A stretch of DNA of 64,000 nucleotides from Haliclona indistincta (taxonomy: Eukaryota > Porifera > Demospongiae > Haplosclerida > Chalinidae), in assembly GCA_964017065.1 (NCBI GenBank), contig OZ024784.1, positions 5,499,152 to 5,563,151 of the forward strand. Reading direction: 5' to 3'. Each line of letters opens with the position of its first letter. Positions within the stretch are counted from its first letter, which is position 1. Made by a program: the position numbers and the translations under genes. The notes beneath the pieces are model-generated. The model searched no databases. It was not told the DNA's origin and was given only the letters and a program-made list of their open reading frames with translations. Shown piece by piece: positions 42,883 to 57,865 of this stretch.

Positions 42883-45800
42883 GTCACCATAGACTGCAAT
42901 GAGCTAGCTGAGTGGAAGAAGGTATACTGTGTTCTATCGAGGGAGGATCGGAAACTTTTCTTCTATAGTGATGAGGAGGTTGGTTATCTGTTTATTGTGT
43001 TCATCATTCAAGATGGTGTCATTCTAGCTTACCAGGCATGTGAATATAAAGAGGCTGTTTTGGTCTGTCCATTTGTCTAGACAAACAGTGGTTCTGTAGT
43101 TATGTTCTGTCAATAGACTTCTTGCCATGTTGTTTATCTATTGATACATTATCCATAGTGCTTATTCCCATAGCAAGTGTGGCACAATACCACTGACTAA
43201 AATTCATAATAAGAGTATTCAACCTAACACACCCTTATAGAAACACAGCAATGATTTTTGGACCAAGTTTTCTCACATGTGCACAACATAGTGTCTGTGT
43301 GTAGGCATGCTACTCCTGTTATTACGCACTGTTGAGAAAAATTTGATACTGTTTTTACAATGTGAACTACCAAAAATGCAATTATCATTAGTGAGAACAT
43401 TGGATATGCTGTTTGCAAGACATGTTGTCAGTCCACAAGCACTGTTTGATACGGTTGTGAACGTGGGTCGTTGTGTAGTGCGGTGTTGTGCGTCAGCCAT
43501 GGTGGTCGTGTGGTCACACTGTTCCTCTCAAGGTGTGACAATGAGAATGATGTTGGGCTCACTTAGTGGTTTGTGCACTGGCTATTATGGGCCAATAAGG
43601 TAGGAATTTAGTTAGTGTCTACAGCATGGTTTCCAAGTATGCAAGGAGTATGCAATACATAGCAGTGCTTGTTCCTCTTCACCATTTCTCAATAACTTAG
43701 TTAGTTGAGTGTGTCAGTGTGTGACGTACAATGTGTAGTCTTTGTGGGCTATATTAGCTAACACAACATACAATAGTAGGGTATATTTTCCTTATCCTGT
43801 AGAAAAGATAGTATTTATTCCGGTATTACTATACTATTGTCTGCATGATAACTTCAGATAACCAATTTTTTAAAATTTAAGACACTAACGAAGCCTTAGG
43901 TTTTGTATGGCAACGACTAATGGCACCACCTTGCAAGTATTTGAGAAATGTGTGCAGTTGTCTTGTTCTCATAATGAACTAGTGTTAGCAGTGATTATGA
44001 CTGTGTCTGTGTGGTTTCCGATGAGGTCATCAATGGCCTCTATTATGAGTTGCCAATTGCAATAAGTCCCTTCTGCCTTACCTAGCTCCAGATTAATCTT
44101 ATTTTTTTTCTATTACTTCAATAGGCTGCTCTAGCAAAATCAACTATCTCTCCCTCCAACAAGCTCTCTGCTGGTAAACCATGTTTGCAATTAGTAGTAA
44201 TAGTCTATTATTAAGTGAATTCCTTACAGATCTTACTGATGGCTCCCAAATGTCCGCCATGAAGCGTGGCGGAAATTCTGGTTCTTTCTCAACTCTCAAC
44301 TCAGGAGAGTTTCCCTCACAGAGTCCTTTTCAGCGAAATGTCCGGGGTACCAGAGTATGTTAAAACATTACACCACAACTCATGACTTTATGTGCCTTTT
44401 GTACTCTTAAGAGCTTCAAGGATCGTGTCCGCTCTAGCCTGCAGCGACCCAAGAAGTTACGCCAAGAGCCAGCTACCTCTGCTGGAGGGTGAGTATTATA
44501 GGTTGGGTGGATATTTAATAAGTCATCACTAATGCATGGACTCTTCAGAGACCTTATTCTTCCTGGTATGAGAGGAGGTCATTCGATGGACAATATACAT
44601 CGCATTAGCATTTTGGGAGGAGATGACATTAAAGTACCCAGCCTTGGGAAACCTGGCACTTCAGTGAGTGTACATATAATACTGATGTTTGTCATTTACC
44701 TTCTTGTCTCAGATTGATCTAGCTACCAAGGGCACCCTCAATATCCAGGAGGTCCATCAGAGTGTGTCTCCTCGTCACAGCTGCTTCAGAGTTATTACTG
44801 ACCTTGACACACTATATTGTTCCTGTGGGTCTTCTGAAGACCTTGACAAATGGGTCACCAGGTAAGACTAGAGGCTATCAGTATCATAATCCATCATTGC
44901 TCTTCTTAGTTTGAATGAGGTGCAGTGGCCCAACAGGAATCATCTACGTAGACTAAACACACTTCTTGTTGTGTCTATATTTGAAGCTCGTAATCTTGAC
45001 CGCAAGAAGCGTTACTACTGTGAGATATACCTCAATGATATTCTGTACGCTCAGACTTGCTGCAAGACCATGAATGACATTCTCTTCTGGGGAGAACCGT
45101 TTGTGTTTGAGTGAGTGTCTGTCACTCATTGTGTTTATACCTTATAGACCATTGTGTGTACTAGTATCTGTCTAGCTTGTCCTGTCACCTTTAGTGTGAT
45201 ACTGTTGTGGTTTGCAGGAAAATGAAGAGCAACACATTTTTAAACATAAGACTAATTATGTATAGTTTCATCTGTTACTGTATGTGTTACTGAATCCATG
45301 TCTTTGATTTGCTTATGTTACGTCTGTCCATTGCTCTCTATTTACTCTTCCTTTTCTTTCATCTCCTTTTTTCTTTCCTCTACAGAGATCTTCCTATGTT
45401 AGGATCAATAGTGATAAAAGTGTTCAAAGAAAACTACAGTAAGAAGAAGAAGGAGAGATTGCCGTCTACTCCAGTTGGTAAGAAATGGTGCACAAGCGAG
45501 AATTGTTTTTATTCATTTTTCAGGTAAAATTGAGTTTCCAACATTGATGTTAGAAACAGGACAAGTGCTGGAAAAATGGTAATAGTTGAATACTTTGGCA
45601 TTGGTTGTATTGATTTTTTAGTGTTTTTTTTCTGGTTATTGAAATATAATGTGCATAGACCAGTTTACGGATGCTATTATGAATGGAATGAAATAAAGCA
45701 GTGGTGTAGGGAATGATACAAAATAGCTAGGAGAGAAAAAATAAAATGAAGTGGTTGTATTGATAGATCATTTTTAATTTTGCACCACCACTTTTATCCT

Positions 45801-48800
45801 ATGCCTGGTATTAGTTTTGGTAAAACTATAGTACTTAGCATAAGATTGACATGACGTACCCTGTCATATGCAGAACAAGTGTTGTACTCTAATGGGCACA
45901 CAGTTCTTGAGTACAAATGAACTATTGTTGTAGAACACTACTGTATTTTAGAGCTCTCATTCTCTCAGGAATGTTGTCCAACTATCTCAAGCTCCTCGTG
46001 TAGCACCAGCCAGCAGCAAGGACTCTCCTGCTATCAGAATCAAACTACAGTATCAAGTGGTGTCCATACTACCACTCAAGGCATACGATGAACTGCTCAA
46101 GGTGTGAACTCATGCACTGTGTAGTCTTCTTTGTCGTTGTATATCTAAACAACTCTTGTTTCTTCTTTATCCAGTATTTAAAAACAGACTTTGCCTCATT
46201 GTGCTCAGTTCTAGAACCAGTCATAACAGCTAAGACAAAGGTGTGTAACATGGGTAATATGCACGTGTTGAGTTTTCATTATCAATGAAAAGCTAATGTC
46301 TTTCATCTTTCATAGGATGAGATAGCTCAGACTCTGCTCAAGGTGCTTCAGTACAGTGGTAAGGCTAAGGAGTTCTTGTGTGACATCATTATGGCTGAAG
46401 TGCTGCAAGTCGGTAAGTCAACAGGAGCACTTACTCTTGTGCTATCAGTTCACTATTCACTATTAAATTCACAGATAACGAAAACTTAATTTTCAGAGGA
46501 AACACATTTGCTACCAAGGCAGTAGATACGTATATGAAGATGGTGGGAGAGAAGGTGAGTAGATAGCGTGATTGTGGTGATTGAGATAAGAACATTCTTC
46601 CCTTCATCAGTATCTTCGAGAGACTCTCCAGAGCTTTATCTGTGAGTTGTTAGACTCTGACGAGGACTGTGAAGTTGACCCCACGAAGCTGAACCCTGGA
46701 GCAAACTTATCAACCAATCAACAAGTGCTGATCAAAATGGTGAGAAAAGTATGGATGGACATTCTCAAGTCGTGGAACAGATTTCCTAGGTGAGAGAGAT
46801 TGGGGATGACGACGAATGAGGAGTTTATCGTTTCTTTCTTTGTGTAGTGATCTCAGAAACACTCTGTATGGTATTAGACAACGGTTTCAGACTGAAGACG
46901 CATGCTTCAAGTTGATCAGGTGAGTAAGTTTGTACTATGATAAGTGTAACTTAATCTTTTCTGCAACAGTGGGTCTATCTTTTTGAGATTCTTCTGTCCA
47001 GCAATACTGTCACCTAGTCTGTTCCAGTTGTGTCAAGGTGTGTCTATCAATGATTGTGGTCTCGCTAATTTGATCTTGTTTCCCACAGAATATCCTGGAG
47101 AGAAGGTTGCTCGTAAACTGACATTGGTAGCCAAAGTGCTCCAGAATCTTGCTAACCTTGCTCGGTCAGTTGGTATCATGATATTGTTGGTACATGCGTG
47201 ACTACTGGCATACATAGGTTCGGAGTGAAAGAGGAATACATGTGTTTCTTGAATGAGTTTGTGGAGCAAGAGATCAAAAACATGAGGCAGTACATTGAGA
47301 GAATATCAGTGAGTCTGCTATATACCCATAATCACTAGTAATCCTCCTCCTTGCAGTCTCCTGTACCAGACAGTTGTCCAGTAGTTGACTGGGGTCCATT
47401 CCATATTGATCTCGGGCGAGAGCTCTCTATAATGCATACCACTCTACTGATACAGATACCACAACTAAAGGAGGTATGAAGTACAACAGCGTAATGCATG
47501 TGTTTGTAAATACAGTGTCATTTTAGTGACTTTGAGCATACCTTTATAATTTATTAGTTTTTACCTTAACACATGCGTTGGAAGAATTTCCAAATAAAAG
47601 CTAAAAATAGATCCAGTCATCAGTAATTTTTTCTTTTGCAGGAGTCTCAGGCATGTATATCAGAGCTGCCTGGCATCCTAGATCAGATCACACGACAGAT
47701 GAAGGAGGCAGATGGTGATCCTTTCTCTTCAACCTTTGAGGCTCTACGAGTCATGCAGTCCACCATTAGCCAGTTCACTCCTAACAGCTTGAAAGTTCAG
47801 CCCTCCTCCTCCCCATGCTCATCAGAATGCACAACTCCAGTGCAATCTACATCAAATTCCCCCACTGGTGACCAGTGGACTATTCCTCTTGATCCTCCCG
47901 CCTCATCTCCCTCACAATCCAGACAGTCTTCAGCCATAGAACTACGCTCACTAAACTCTTCATCTCCTACACACCACCATTCCAGTAAGTACCGTGCATT
48001 CAGTGTGTCCTACAAGGTGTTCACTGCACTCTACAACTGTTAGAACAAAGTTGCATTTTCATGTTCTTTCAAGTACATGTACGAATGTCTTGTTGACATG
48101 ACCCTAGAACCATGTTGCGTACAACTACTGGAAATACCAGCCCATTGATGTTCCAAGTTTTATACACATTTCCTGCATTGTTGTTCGGCATTTAACCAGT
48201 GTGTGCATGCGTTTCGACCATTTTGTGTCAGTAGTGTAGTAGTAGTTAGCAGCTGTTTGCCTGTGCAGTGTATGTAAGTTAGCAAAATTTTCTCTCTGCT
48301 GCTCTCTAGGTAGTACACTACCTCGTTCTCATCACAGCACTTCCAGCAGTGGAGGTTCAACTCCAGCTGGAGAAGATCCACACACTGGTCGTAATAGCAT
48401 CCCCCCACCTCTAGACTTAACTTCTTCTCTTCCTCGTCAACTCACTAATGTTCCTGAGATAGTCACAGAAGAGTCTAGTCCAGGTGGTGCTGCTTTTCGG
48501 TCTGCTATCAGAGGATTAGGCCAAGTAGACTCCATGGAGTCTAAGGATGCTTTTATCATCAGAGAAGAATCGCTCTCTCCGAGAACCAGTAATGGAGGAC
48601 ACAGACACTCTCGTTCAATGGATGGCAATGTTTCATTTAGGTCTGTCTGTCTGCCTGTCTGTCAATTAATTTTTCCATTTGCTCTTGTAGGTTTGATCAA
48701 ACAATCCATATGACCGAGGTAGGCTGTTATGATTATTTCCGCACTAAACAGATCTATCATGTTTTTCTCTTCACTCTCTAGCTAACAGCTGAGAATACTG

Positions 48801-49291
48801 CCCTTGTTGAGGAAATAGAACAACTGAAGCAGCAACTTGAGGAGAGTCAAGCCAGAGCAAGTGAGTTCGAGAAGGAAAACGAGAAGCTGCGAAAAGAAGC
48901 AGCAAAGTCTGATGCTTCTCATCGAAAAATTGAGCAAGAACTGAAAACTCTTCGTGACAGTAGAGTTAAAATTCTTCGAGGACTGAACACTCAGACAGAA
49001 ATTGCGATGGTACAGTTCAAGAGAGACTTTGATAATCTTAAGCGTCAGCTGCAAACAAAGGATGAATTAATCCATTTCCAAGAAAGAAAGATTAGATCTC
49101 TTGTTGAGGCAAACTGCACGTTACGAAATGGGCTCCAGCAAGTTGCATTTCCAACTCCTTCAGCAAGAGAAGACAGTGAGAGCGATGAAGATGAGGAGGA
49201 CTTACTGACTAATGGACACAGCACGAGACCACTTAGTTCTGAGCTTGCTAAATACATCAAACAATTGGACAGTGGACAATTCGATATTTAA
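41269..49291 (+). CDS. SynGAP/DAB2IP/RASAL2-type Ras GTPase-activating protein
   Basis: The largest gene in the window. Exon 1 41269-41326; PH domain split over exon 2 (42893-42978, [19 protein letters not shown]) and later exons, with a long insert; C2 domain ([20 protein letters not shown]). RasGAP domain about 46080-47290: arginine-finger loop [14 protein letters not shown] near 46490, [13 protein letters not shown] and [12 protein letters not shown] near 46985. A Ser/Pro-rich disordered linker (47640-48640) follows. A C-terminal coiled coil (48790-49110) ends in an acidic tail at 49291. This order is that of the SynGAP/DAB2IP family, which turns off Ras/Rap at membranes and junctions. No PDZ-binding C-terminus like SynGAP-alpha's is seen. 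Introns 1 and 2 are unusually long (1566 and about 1150 bp). Confidence 0.9.
41971..42022. repeat. (CA)n microsatellite in RasGAP intron 1
   Basis: About 26 perfect AC dinucleotides. Apart from this, the CT array and AT-rich unique sequence, I see nothing in the 1.6-kb intron 41327-42892. Confidence 0.97.
42794..42880 (+). repeat. (CT)n microsatellite serving as polypyrimidine tract of RasGAP exon 2
   Basis: About 43 perfect CT repeats ending only 12 nt before the AG acceptor of the PH-domain exon at 42893. It occupies the position of the polypyrimidine tract. An 'RERERE' open frame on the opposite strand is an artefact of the repeat. Confidence 0.95.
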
Positions 49292-49361
49292 ATTATACTA
49301 TTGTGAATAAAGAGTTAACTCTGAATATATTAATCATTATCATTATTACTAATTTTTTGTG

Positions 49362-51376
<2,015 letters not shown>

Positions 51377-52081
51377 GTTTGTTAACGAGTACGGACGTAC
51401 ACGGGAAATACAAGTTTACTGACGTGTGCGAACAAAATACGGTAAATTCTGCAATGCAACTTGCATGATGTACTTTACTCTTGGTACAATGAAACAAATA
51501 ACTAGACCAAAGACAAGAGTTAAAGTGTAAAATTCTCCAAACCATGTCATCCCACCAGATCAAGCAAGCTGCACTGACCGCTTGAGCAAAAGTGGCTCGA
51601 ATCCAAGCCATTGATAGTGATCTGAAAGTTGATGTAATCAGAGTTTCCACTAATGGCATAGTCAACAGTTAGTAAGTTTGCTCAATGCTTTGATCACTTG
51701 GAGAGTAAATAAACTTTGGCAGCTCTATAATAACTGTGAATGGTGAAAAATTTAAAAGCCATGCATTCTGTATTACTTACTCAAGCTTGTGGTGAGGTTA
51801 TCAATTGTGGTATTTTGTTTATAATGCTGCAGAAACTAGTTTCATTGCAGACCATAGGGCGTTGCCTTCATGTACCAGTATGTTAATCCTCCGAATAAAG
51901 AATAGATACTCTATGCATTGGTTACTATTGCAAAAAGTAGTGAAATTGCTGTAGCAAAACTGTCACTAAATTGATTGGTGACAAAACACAATAACTCTCT
52001 TGTGAGTATCACTCACAAAAATGTGTTACATGTATAGTAATTTTATCAGACAGAGATAATAATAATTATACTATGTTCATC

Positions 52082-52374
52082 ACAGGAGGATTGCTTATGG
52101 CACACATGTCAAAGCCGAAGACGAGACAACCAAGAGAATGTATCTCAAGATAAAAGAACAGGACAAGTACTTCTATTACAACACTCAGAATGACAGCTTC
52201 TCTCTTGGTGGAATAGATGACCCACAAGTGGAGAAGTACAGTATTTTTCATATCTACCCAGGGACTGGGTGGTAGTTACTTTGATGTGCTCAAATGTATA
52301 ACATCAATAATAATTTTTAAAGCACGCTGATAGCACTACACTACATGATACCTCAACTAACCCATCCACCTTCA
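52082..52374 (+). other. Unassigned plus-strand exon-like sequence
   Basis: After a CACAG acceptor at about 52085, an open frame encodes a convincing-looking hydrophilic segment (RIAYGTHVKAEDETTKRMYL, then KEQDKYFYYNTQNDSFSLGG). It stops at about 52274. A second exon-like piece (ADSTTLHDTSTNPSTFK) lies at 52322-52374 between an AG and a GT. I recognise no family and find no convincing start exon. The flanks 51377-52080 otherwise show nothing I can support. It may be part of an unresolved small gene, or a gene remnant. Confidence 0.35.
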
Positions 52375-52499
52375 AGGTGTTTCAAGGGTTAGTATCATGA
52401 CACACCATGTTGTGTGAGAGTTCATATAGTGTATGTGCACTAGTAATTTTTAATCCCCTCCAGAGAAGCGTGACAGATCAGACTGCTTGTTCCCTGAAG

Positions 52500-53315
52500 G
52501 ATCTTAACCTCATCCTCCCTGTGGTAAAATAATACAGAATACAAAATGCTATAGAAAATACACCTCAGGTGCTTTGTGGGATGAGCCTGAGGTGCTATAA
52601 CAGATTGTCTAGATGCTGCTGCTTGCACTGTAGCTTGCATTGCAGCATGTACAATCTAGCATTTACAATGCACATGCAAGCCTCTTACTATGTAAAGTAG
52701 ACTGCCCACATGCTGAAACGTCTGTTAAAACAAGAAACCAGCTTTTCACCGTTTTAAACTCATGAGCCAAAGTCGTTCAAGTTTTGGTGACAATACTTCA
52801 GCAGATAGTTTTTAGGTCTGGCTTTTCACTACTGTAGGACTGTGTTCAAGCTCAATGTGAAGATAGGCATTACCGGCTATGTGCTATGGTTATCAATTTA
52901 TTCGGTAAACATTAGAAGCACACAGCCAGATATGATTGACACAGGGCTTGTCGTATGACAATACATTACTCACAGCACCTTGTTCAAGTCTACTCCAATG
53001 TCTTCATATCGTTTTATGTTAGCACCAAATGCTGTTTGTCTTGTGTGCTGTATTACACAAGCATGTCATAACATAAGCAATTGCATATTCACAACTATGT
53101 TCATGTACTCACTGATGCTCTTGCTCTTCTTTGATTGGTCTCTGCTCTGTCTGCCTTGATCTATAATGTCACATTATGAATCTCATCAACATGCCCCAGT
53201 GTGTGTACCTGTGCTGCTATTCTTCTCTTCTCCTCTTGCTGTCTCCGCTGTAACCCACGAACTTCTCTCATCCTCTCTCTTCGTTTTGCATCCTCATCTT
53301 TCGTATGCTGCAGAA
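52500..53315 (-). CDS. Unidentified small charged protein, partial exon set
   Basis: Three minus-strand exon-like blocks share phase 0. About 53315-53210 encodes KDEDAKRRERMREVRGLQRR with QQEEKRRIAAQ. About 53155-53110 encodes a short basic stretch (ADRAETNQRRARAS). About 53038-52979 encodes HTRQTAFGANIKRYEDIGVD followed by LNK. A last block near 52517 would end as GG-stop in phase 0, or encode a longer tail in another frame. No ATG exon was found. The strongly helical, charged first block and the FGANIKRYEDIGVDL tail look like real coding sequence, but I do not recognise the family. 52640-52978 shows nothing. Confidence 0.4.
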
Positions 53316-53696
53316 ACAGTACACATCCTACAAGTTGCTAACAACAACTTTACCCTAGCTAACACGAGGTCATGTGACCCACACAGCTACGCTTTGTTTA
53401 AAGTATAAATATAACAGTCCGAAGTTGTAACTAGACATAAAAACACAGGAACTGCACTAAAGCCTGCAATACACCTCACACAACAGTCTGGCAGTCACCC
53501 AACAGACAGATATAAGGGCAGAGTTTATTAACTATCTCATATTCAATAAGGAACTAATGATCATCAAAGCATGGTTTTGATAAAAGCATATTAATTGGGA
53601 AGTAAGGAAGTAAAGAAAATAAAGTGATTGTGTGATTGCGTTGTTATAATTATTTTCTTTTATAAAGCTGGTATCGCATCACAGTGAACTGCCAAA

Positions 53697-54252
53697 CTAG
53701 TTCTTCTGTTTTGGTGGATTGGGAAGAGCAACTGTAGATCCCTCCTCCAAAGTGAGGAAAATGGGTAGACTTGCCTGTTCATCAAGACTAGCAGAATGGT
53801 AGAGGTGGGCAGGTGATGGTAGCAGCCGAGATGAAGCTAGAGCACTGGAAAACTATTTAAATGCTTTCCTTGCTAGTGTTATGGTATAAAGTCACCTTCT
53901 CCATTTCTTGAGTGCCTCATCTGCTTGTTTTATAGGTTCCATATCATCAGTAGGGTAGACCACTAAGTCACCTTGTACCGTCCAGCCAGTTAGCATCAGA
54001 AACTGCTTAGCTGACGGAAAGTTCCAAACATTTTCAGTAAACGATACGCTTTCTGTCGATAATCGGCGATACTTCTCTTCATCTGGATGTTGTATGACGT
54101 TTCTGCATGATGATAAAAGATGCAAACGTTGACATTTTCTCGGGCATTTCAGTCTACCTGACAATTTTCTCCATAGTTCTTAATGCTAGCGCACCCTGCT
54201 GCTGTGTGAGGGACGTGAACAGACTCAGTAACTGCTCCTGTAACTCACCCAT
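53697..54252 (-). CDS. Small PUB-domain protein
   Basis: Three exons (54252-54158, 54102-53896, 53844-53697) join with consistent phases to 450 nt, 149 residues. Residues 1-30 are helical (MGELQEQLLSLFTSLTQQQG). About residues 22-100 match a PUB domain (LRTMEKIVRNVIQHPDEEKY, SFTENVWNFPSAKQFLM, GDLVVYP), the fold by which PNGase, UBXN6 and HOIP bind the C-terminal tail of p97/VCP. The rest is a short tail ending NPPKQKN. No UBX, transglutaminase or zinc domain follows, so it is far shorter than those proteins. It may be a p97 adaptor (inference). Confidence 0.68.
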
Positions 54253-54819
54253 GATGACGTGGCTGCTGGTCAAACTGCTGTGAGCCTATGAATAGCCCAT
54301 TATAAACTCATACTGAGGGGCGGAGTCTCAAAAATAGCACTACCGTCTAGCCATTCATTGATTTTTAATGAATAAACCGCGTTACGATTAGCTGGGCGTT
54401 GCCTCCAACCGCGTGTACGTGTACGGCTTCTAGTTCAGCTGCCATGTTTAATCATAAGCTTATTCATAATAATAACAAAGCCACGAAGAATGAATAATTA
54501 TTCCTGGGAGAAAATGATATTCATTACGAATCTGATTGGTCAGTTGAAACTATGAATGGCAATGTTTGCTAGACCCTCTCCGCCGTCCATCCAATTATCA
54601 GTAAATAGGCGGGAGGGTTAGCTGCTAGACTATATCGAGCTCTGATCGAGCTTACTACAATCATGATCAAGTCCAAGATCCACATGTTGTTCGAGAAGGC
54701 GTGGTAAATAGGCGTGTTCCACGTTTACGAGATCGAGAGTCTGCTGACAAACAAGCGTTCCCCGGCGTTCCTTGCGACGCATCTCCTTCCCAGCAACGAG
54801 TCCCTGACAGGTGTGAGGC
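54253..54819. promoter_or_regulatory. Divergent promoter region, PUB protein / UBE3A
   Basis: 567 bp between divergent ATGs. The right part (about 54600-54819) is GC-richer and open in several frames, probably UBE3A 5' leader. An upstream short ATG (about 54662, MIKSKIHM) does not splice in frame to the AZUL exon. No repeats or named elements seen. Confidence 0.4.
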
Positions 54820-57798
54820 ATGGCGTCTGGCTTTTTTGTTCGCTCACCAACGCGAATTCCACCAGAGTCCTCGCGGTAAGTGATAAAAGGTGCCTGCCTG
54901 CCTTTGTAGTTGACGGCCATGTTCTTTTTCGTGGCAATGTAGAGAGTCATTTGAAGACTTAATACAGCGATACTTCATTCAACTGACGACAGGCTGTGGA
55001 AGGAAAGGAGAGTGCGACAATCATCTTTGTGCCACTGGTAGCGGTCGGTCTGTTGCTCCTAACGCAGCTGCTGCCAAAGCCCTATTACTGGCCGGGCAGC
55101 GCTCGCCATTGTGTGTGGCCCCATTAAAAGTCGAAAATTCAAACTCGAAAACGCAGTTAACAACAAACCACATGTCAAACCATGACACCAGCTCGGTTGG
55201 TCACTCCAACTCCTCACCCAGCTCAAGGCATGCTGCCAGAGAAGAGAATGACAATAGAACTGTACATTCTTCCGAAACAGACTCAAACTCAACTCTCAGA
55301 CCATCTTTAAACTATCCTTACCCCACAGTAACCACTTCATCCTCCACTACTGCTAACCAAGAAGTGGAGGCCATGGACACAAGCAGCCCTCCCCCTCCTC
55401 CTACCTCCTCCACCACTTCATTTGCCCAGCAATCACCTTCATCTGAATCACAGCAACACTCTCTTTCCCCTCCCATTACTGATGCTATTGCTGCTCTTCT
55501 AGAGCTCACTAAGAACCCTGTCCCAACTGGTAAGTATTTCAAGTTATGTAGCGACAAAACATTATTGTCTATTTCTTAGTTGATCCAGATTCTCAAGGTT
55601 TGACAGAGAGTCAGGTAATGTCACTGCTTCAAACAGCAGAGGCCAATGGAGGCGACTATCGTGAATTATCAAATTGCTTATGGACGACATTCAGCAGTCC
55701 CGAGGCCCTCAATTGTAGCTTTCTACTAGAGCCAAATGGAGAGAAGTCAGAGTCCAGTATTCCAGTTGATATACCGGCTGTTCGTAGAGTTTATTCTAAG
55801 CTGTTCTCTTGTAATATTGATGCCATTACCAACACCCTCACTAATGTAATGGATACATATTGCACAGCATTCAAACGGCAGTCGAGGTTTCGGAGCAAGG
55901 AGCCTCTCAATCATGTGGTCATTCTATTTGAGAACCCAATGCTTCACAGCCCTGAATTTCTTGAGCATGCCTTTCCCAAGTTCCTCTTCATGCTCACTAG
56001 CCTCTCGTTCAGTCAGAAGGCCCAGCTTGTGGAGTGGTACTCTACTTACTCAGTGGAGGACTTGCAGAGACTTATCTCTATTCTCCATCAGATGATTCTT
56101 GTTCAGCTCATCTCGTCAGATGATGATGCACACTATAATCCACACAGCGACAAGGCTGTGGTTGGTGCCACACAAGCCATGATGATCCTCTGTATTGCCA
56201 ATCTACTCAATGCAAGAAGGCAAGGTAAAATGAGACCACATAGTGAACTACTTCTCAGCGCTGTTGCAAAGCCTATGCCAGATTTTCTCCAATCAGCTAG
56301 CTTCAATGACTACGAACGTCTCTTGCTAAAGTTTGAAGTTCATCCGAGTGAGTTATTACAAGCCCCGGTTCCCCTTGAAGAATTTCTGAACGAGGAACTT
56401 AACAACCACCTCAATATACTTACAGACTATCGTCGCCATGGACGTATGTCTACTGAACAACATCGCTCTTTCTCCTTTCTAGATCATCCGTTTGTTCTCA
56501 CACCTGCTAACAGAGTTGAGAAGCTATTTTTTGACAATCAACTCAGCATGATCAACGAACGGCATCGAACAATGCTCAATACTGTACTGACTGGAACTCC
56601 TGACCTTCCCTTCCTTCTTCTAAGAATAGATCGCAATGAGATTGTGGCTGATACACTTGTACAGGTGAGTTGAAACAACACTAGCTACATTCGCTGATGT
56701 GCAGCATTTTTATGTTCTGTTATTATAATCTTTTACATAGTTGGAGGCCATTGCTGAAATGAACCCCACAGATCTGAGAAAGCAGCTAAGAGTAGAGTTC
56801 AAGGGAGAAGAAGGAATAGACGAGGGAGGACTGCAGAAGGAATTCTTTCAGTTGCTTGTGGAAAGACTGTTTGATCCTATGAATGGTGAGGAGATGCAAT
56901 CAGAATGAGTGAGCTATCAAATTTATTACTCTCTTCACAAAGGTATGTTTCTACTGGATGAGGATCTCGGTCATCATTGGTTCAACCAGTCCTCGTTTGA
57001 ATCTGAAGAACAGTATCATCTCATTGGAATCCTTCTCGGCCTAGCAATCTACAACAACATTATTTTAGACATACACTTCCCTCTGGTGGTCTACCAGAAA
57101 CTGATTGGCTGCCGAACTGTTCTGATGGATCTCCACTCCACACATCCTGTGAGTTGTGTTGTCAATACTTATGCACCGAGTGTGACGTTCTTCTGTTTTA
57201 TAGGAAATTGCTCGCAGCTTAAAATCTCTGCTTGAGATGAAAGAAGAGGAAGAAAAGAATGGGATCAGCGCCAGCAAAATCGAGGAGACGTTCATGGCTA
57301 CTTTCACTGCTAGCTACACTGATATGTTCAGTATTGTGCAAACTGTGCCTTTGAAGGATGGTGGAGAAAACATACCGGTCACAAGTGAGAATTGCTTGGT
57401 GAGTGAAAGAAAGATACTCGTGTGCCTGTATGCATATTGTGCCTACAGGAGTATGTTGACCTGTATCTTGATTGGTTGCTCAACAAGAGTATAGCCAAAC
57501 AATTCAACGCTTTTAAGAAAGGTTTTGATCTAGTGATGGGAGAGAGTAACCTCGCTGACCTGTTTACTGCCAGAGAGGTTGAACTGCTGATATGTGGTGA
57601 TCAGGTAAGGCAAGTTACTTCACGAAAATTTTGTGTTTATGACCCTCTCAAATTACATGTGATGTGTTTAGGAGTGGGACTTTGATGCACTAGAAGAGAA
57701 CACTAGTTACGATGGGTTCAAATTAGGTGATGATGTCATCAAGTGAGCTCTTCTCACTCACTCACTCACTCACTCACACACACACACTCTGACACACT

Positions 57799-57865
<67 letters not shown>

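Noticed and set aside
42553..42892. Open frames of RE or SL repeats on either strand.
   Set aside because: Produced by the CT microsatellite in RasGAP intron 1.
51544..51670. Plus-strand frame MSSHQIKQAALTA-TGA-AKVARIQAID, a possible second selenoprotein.
   Set aside because: No recognisable family, no SECIS noticed downstream, and the segment does not splice in frame to the next exon-like block.
54630..54950. Minus-strand open frame overlapping the UBE3A 5' exon.
   Set aside because: No family resemblance; the plus-strand frame joins in phase to the AZUL exon, which explains the region.
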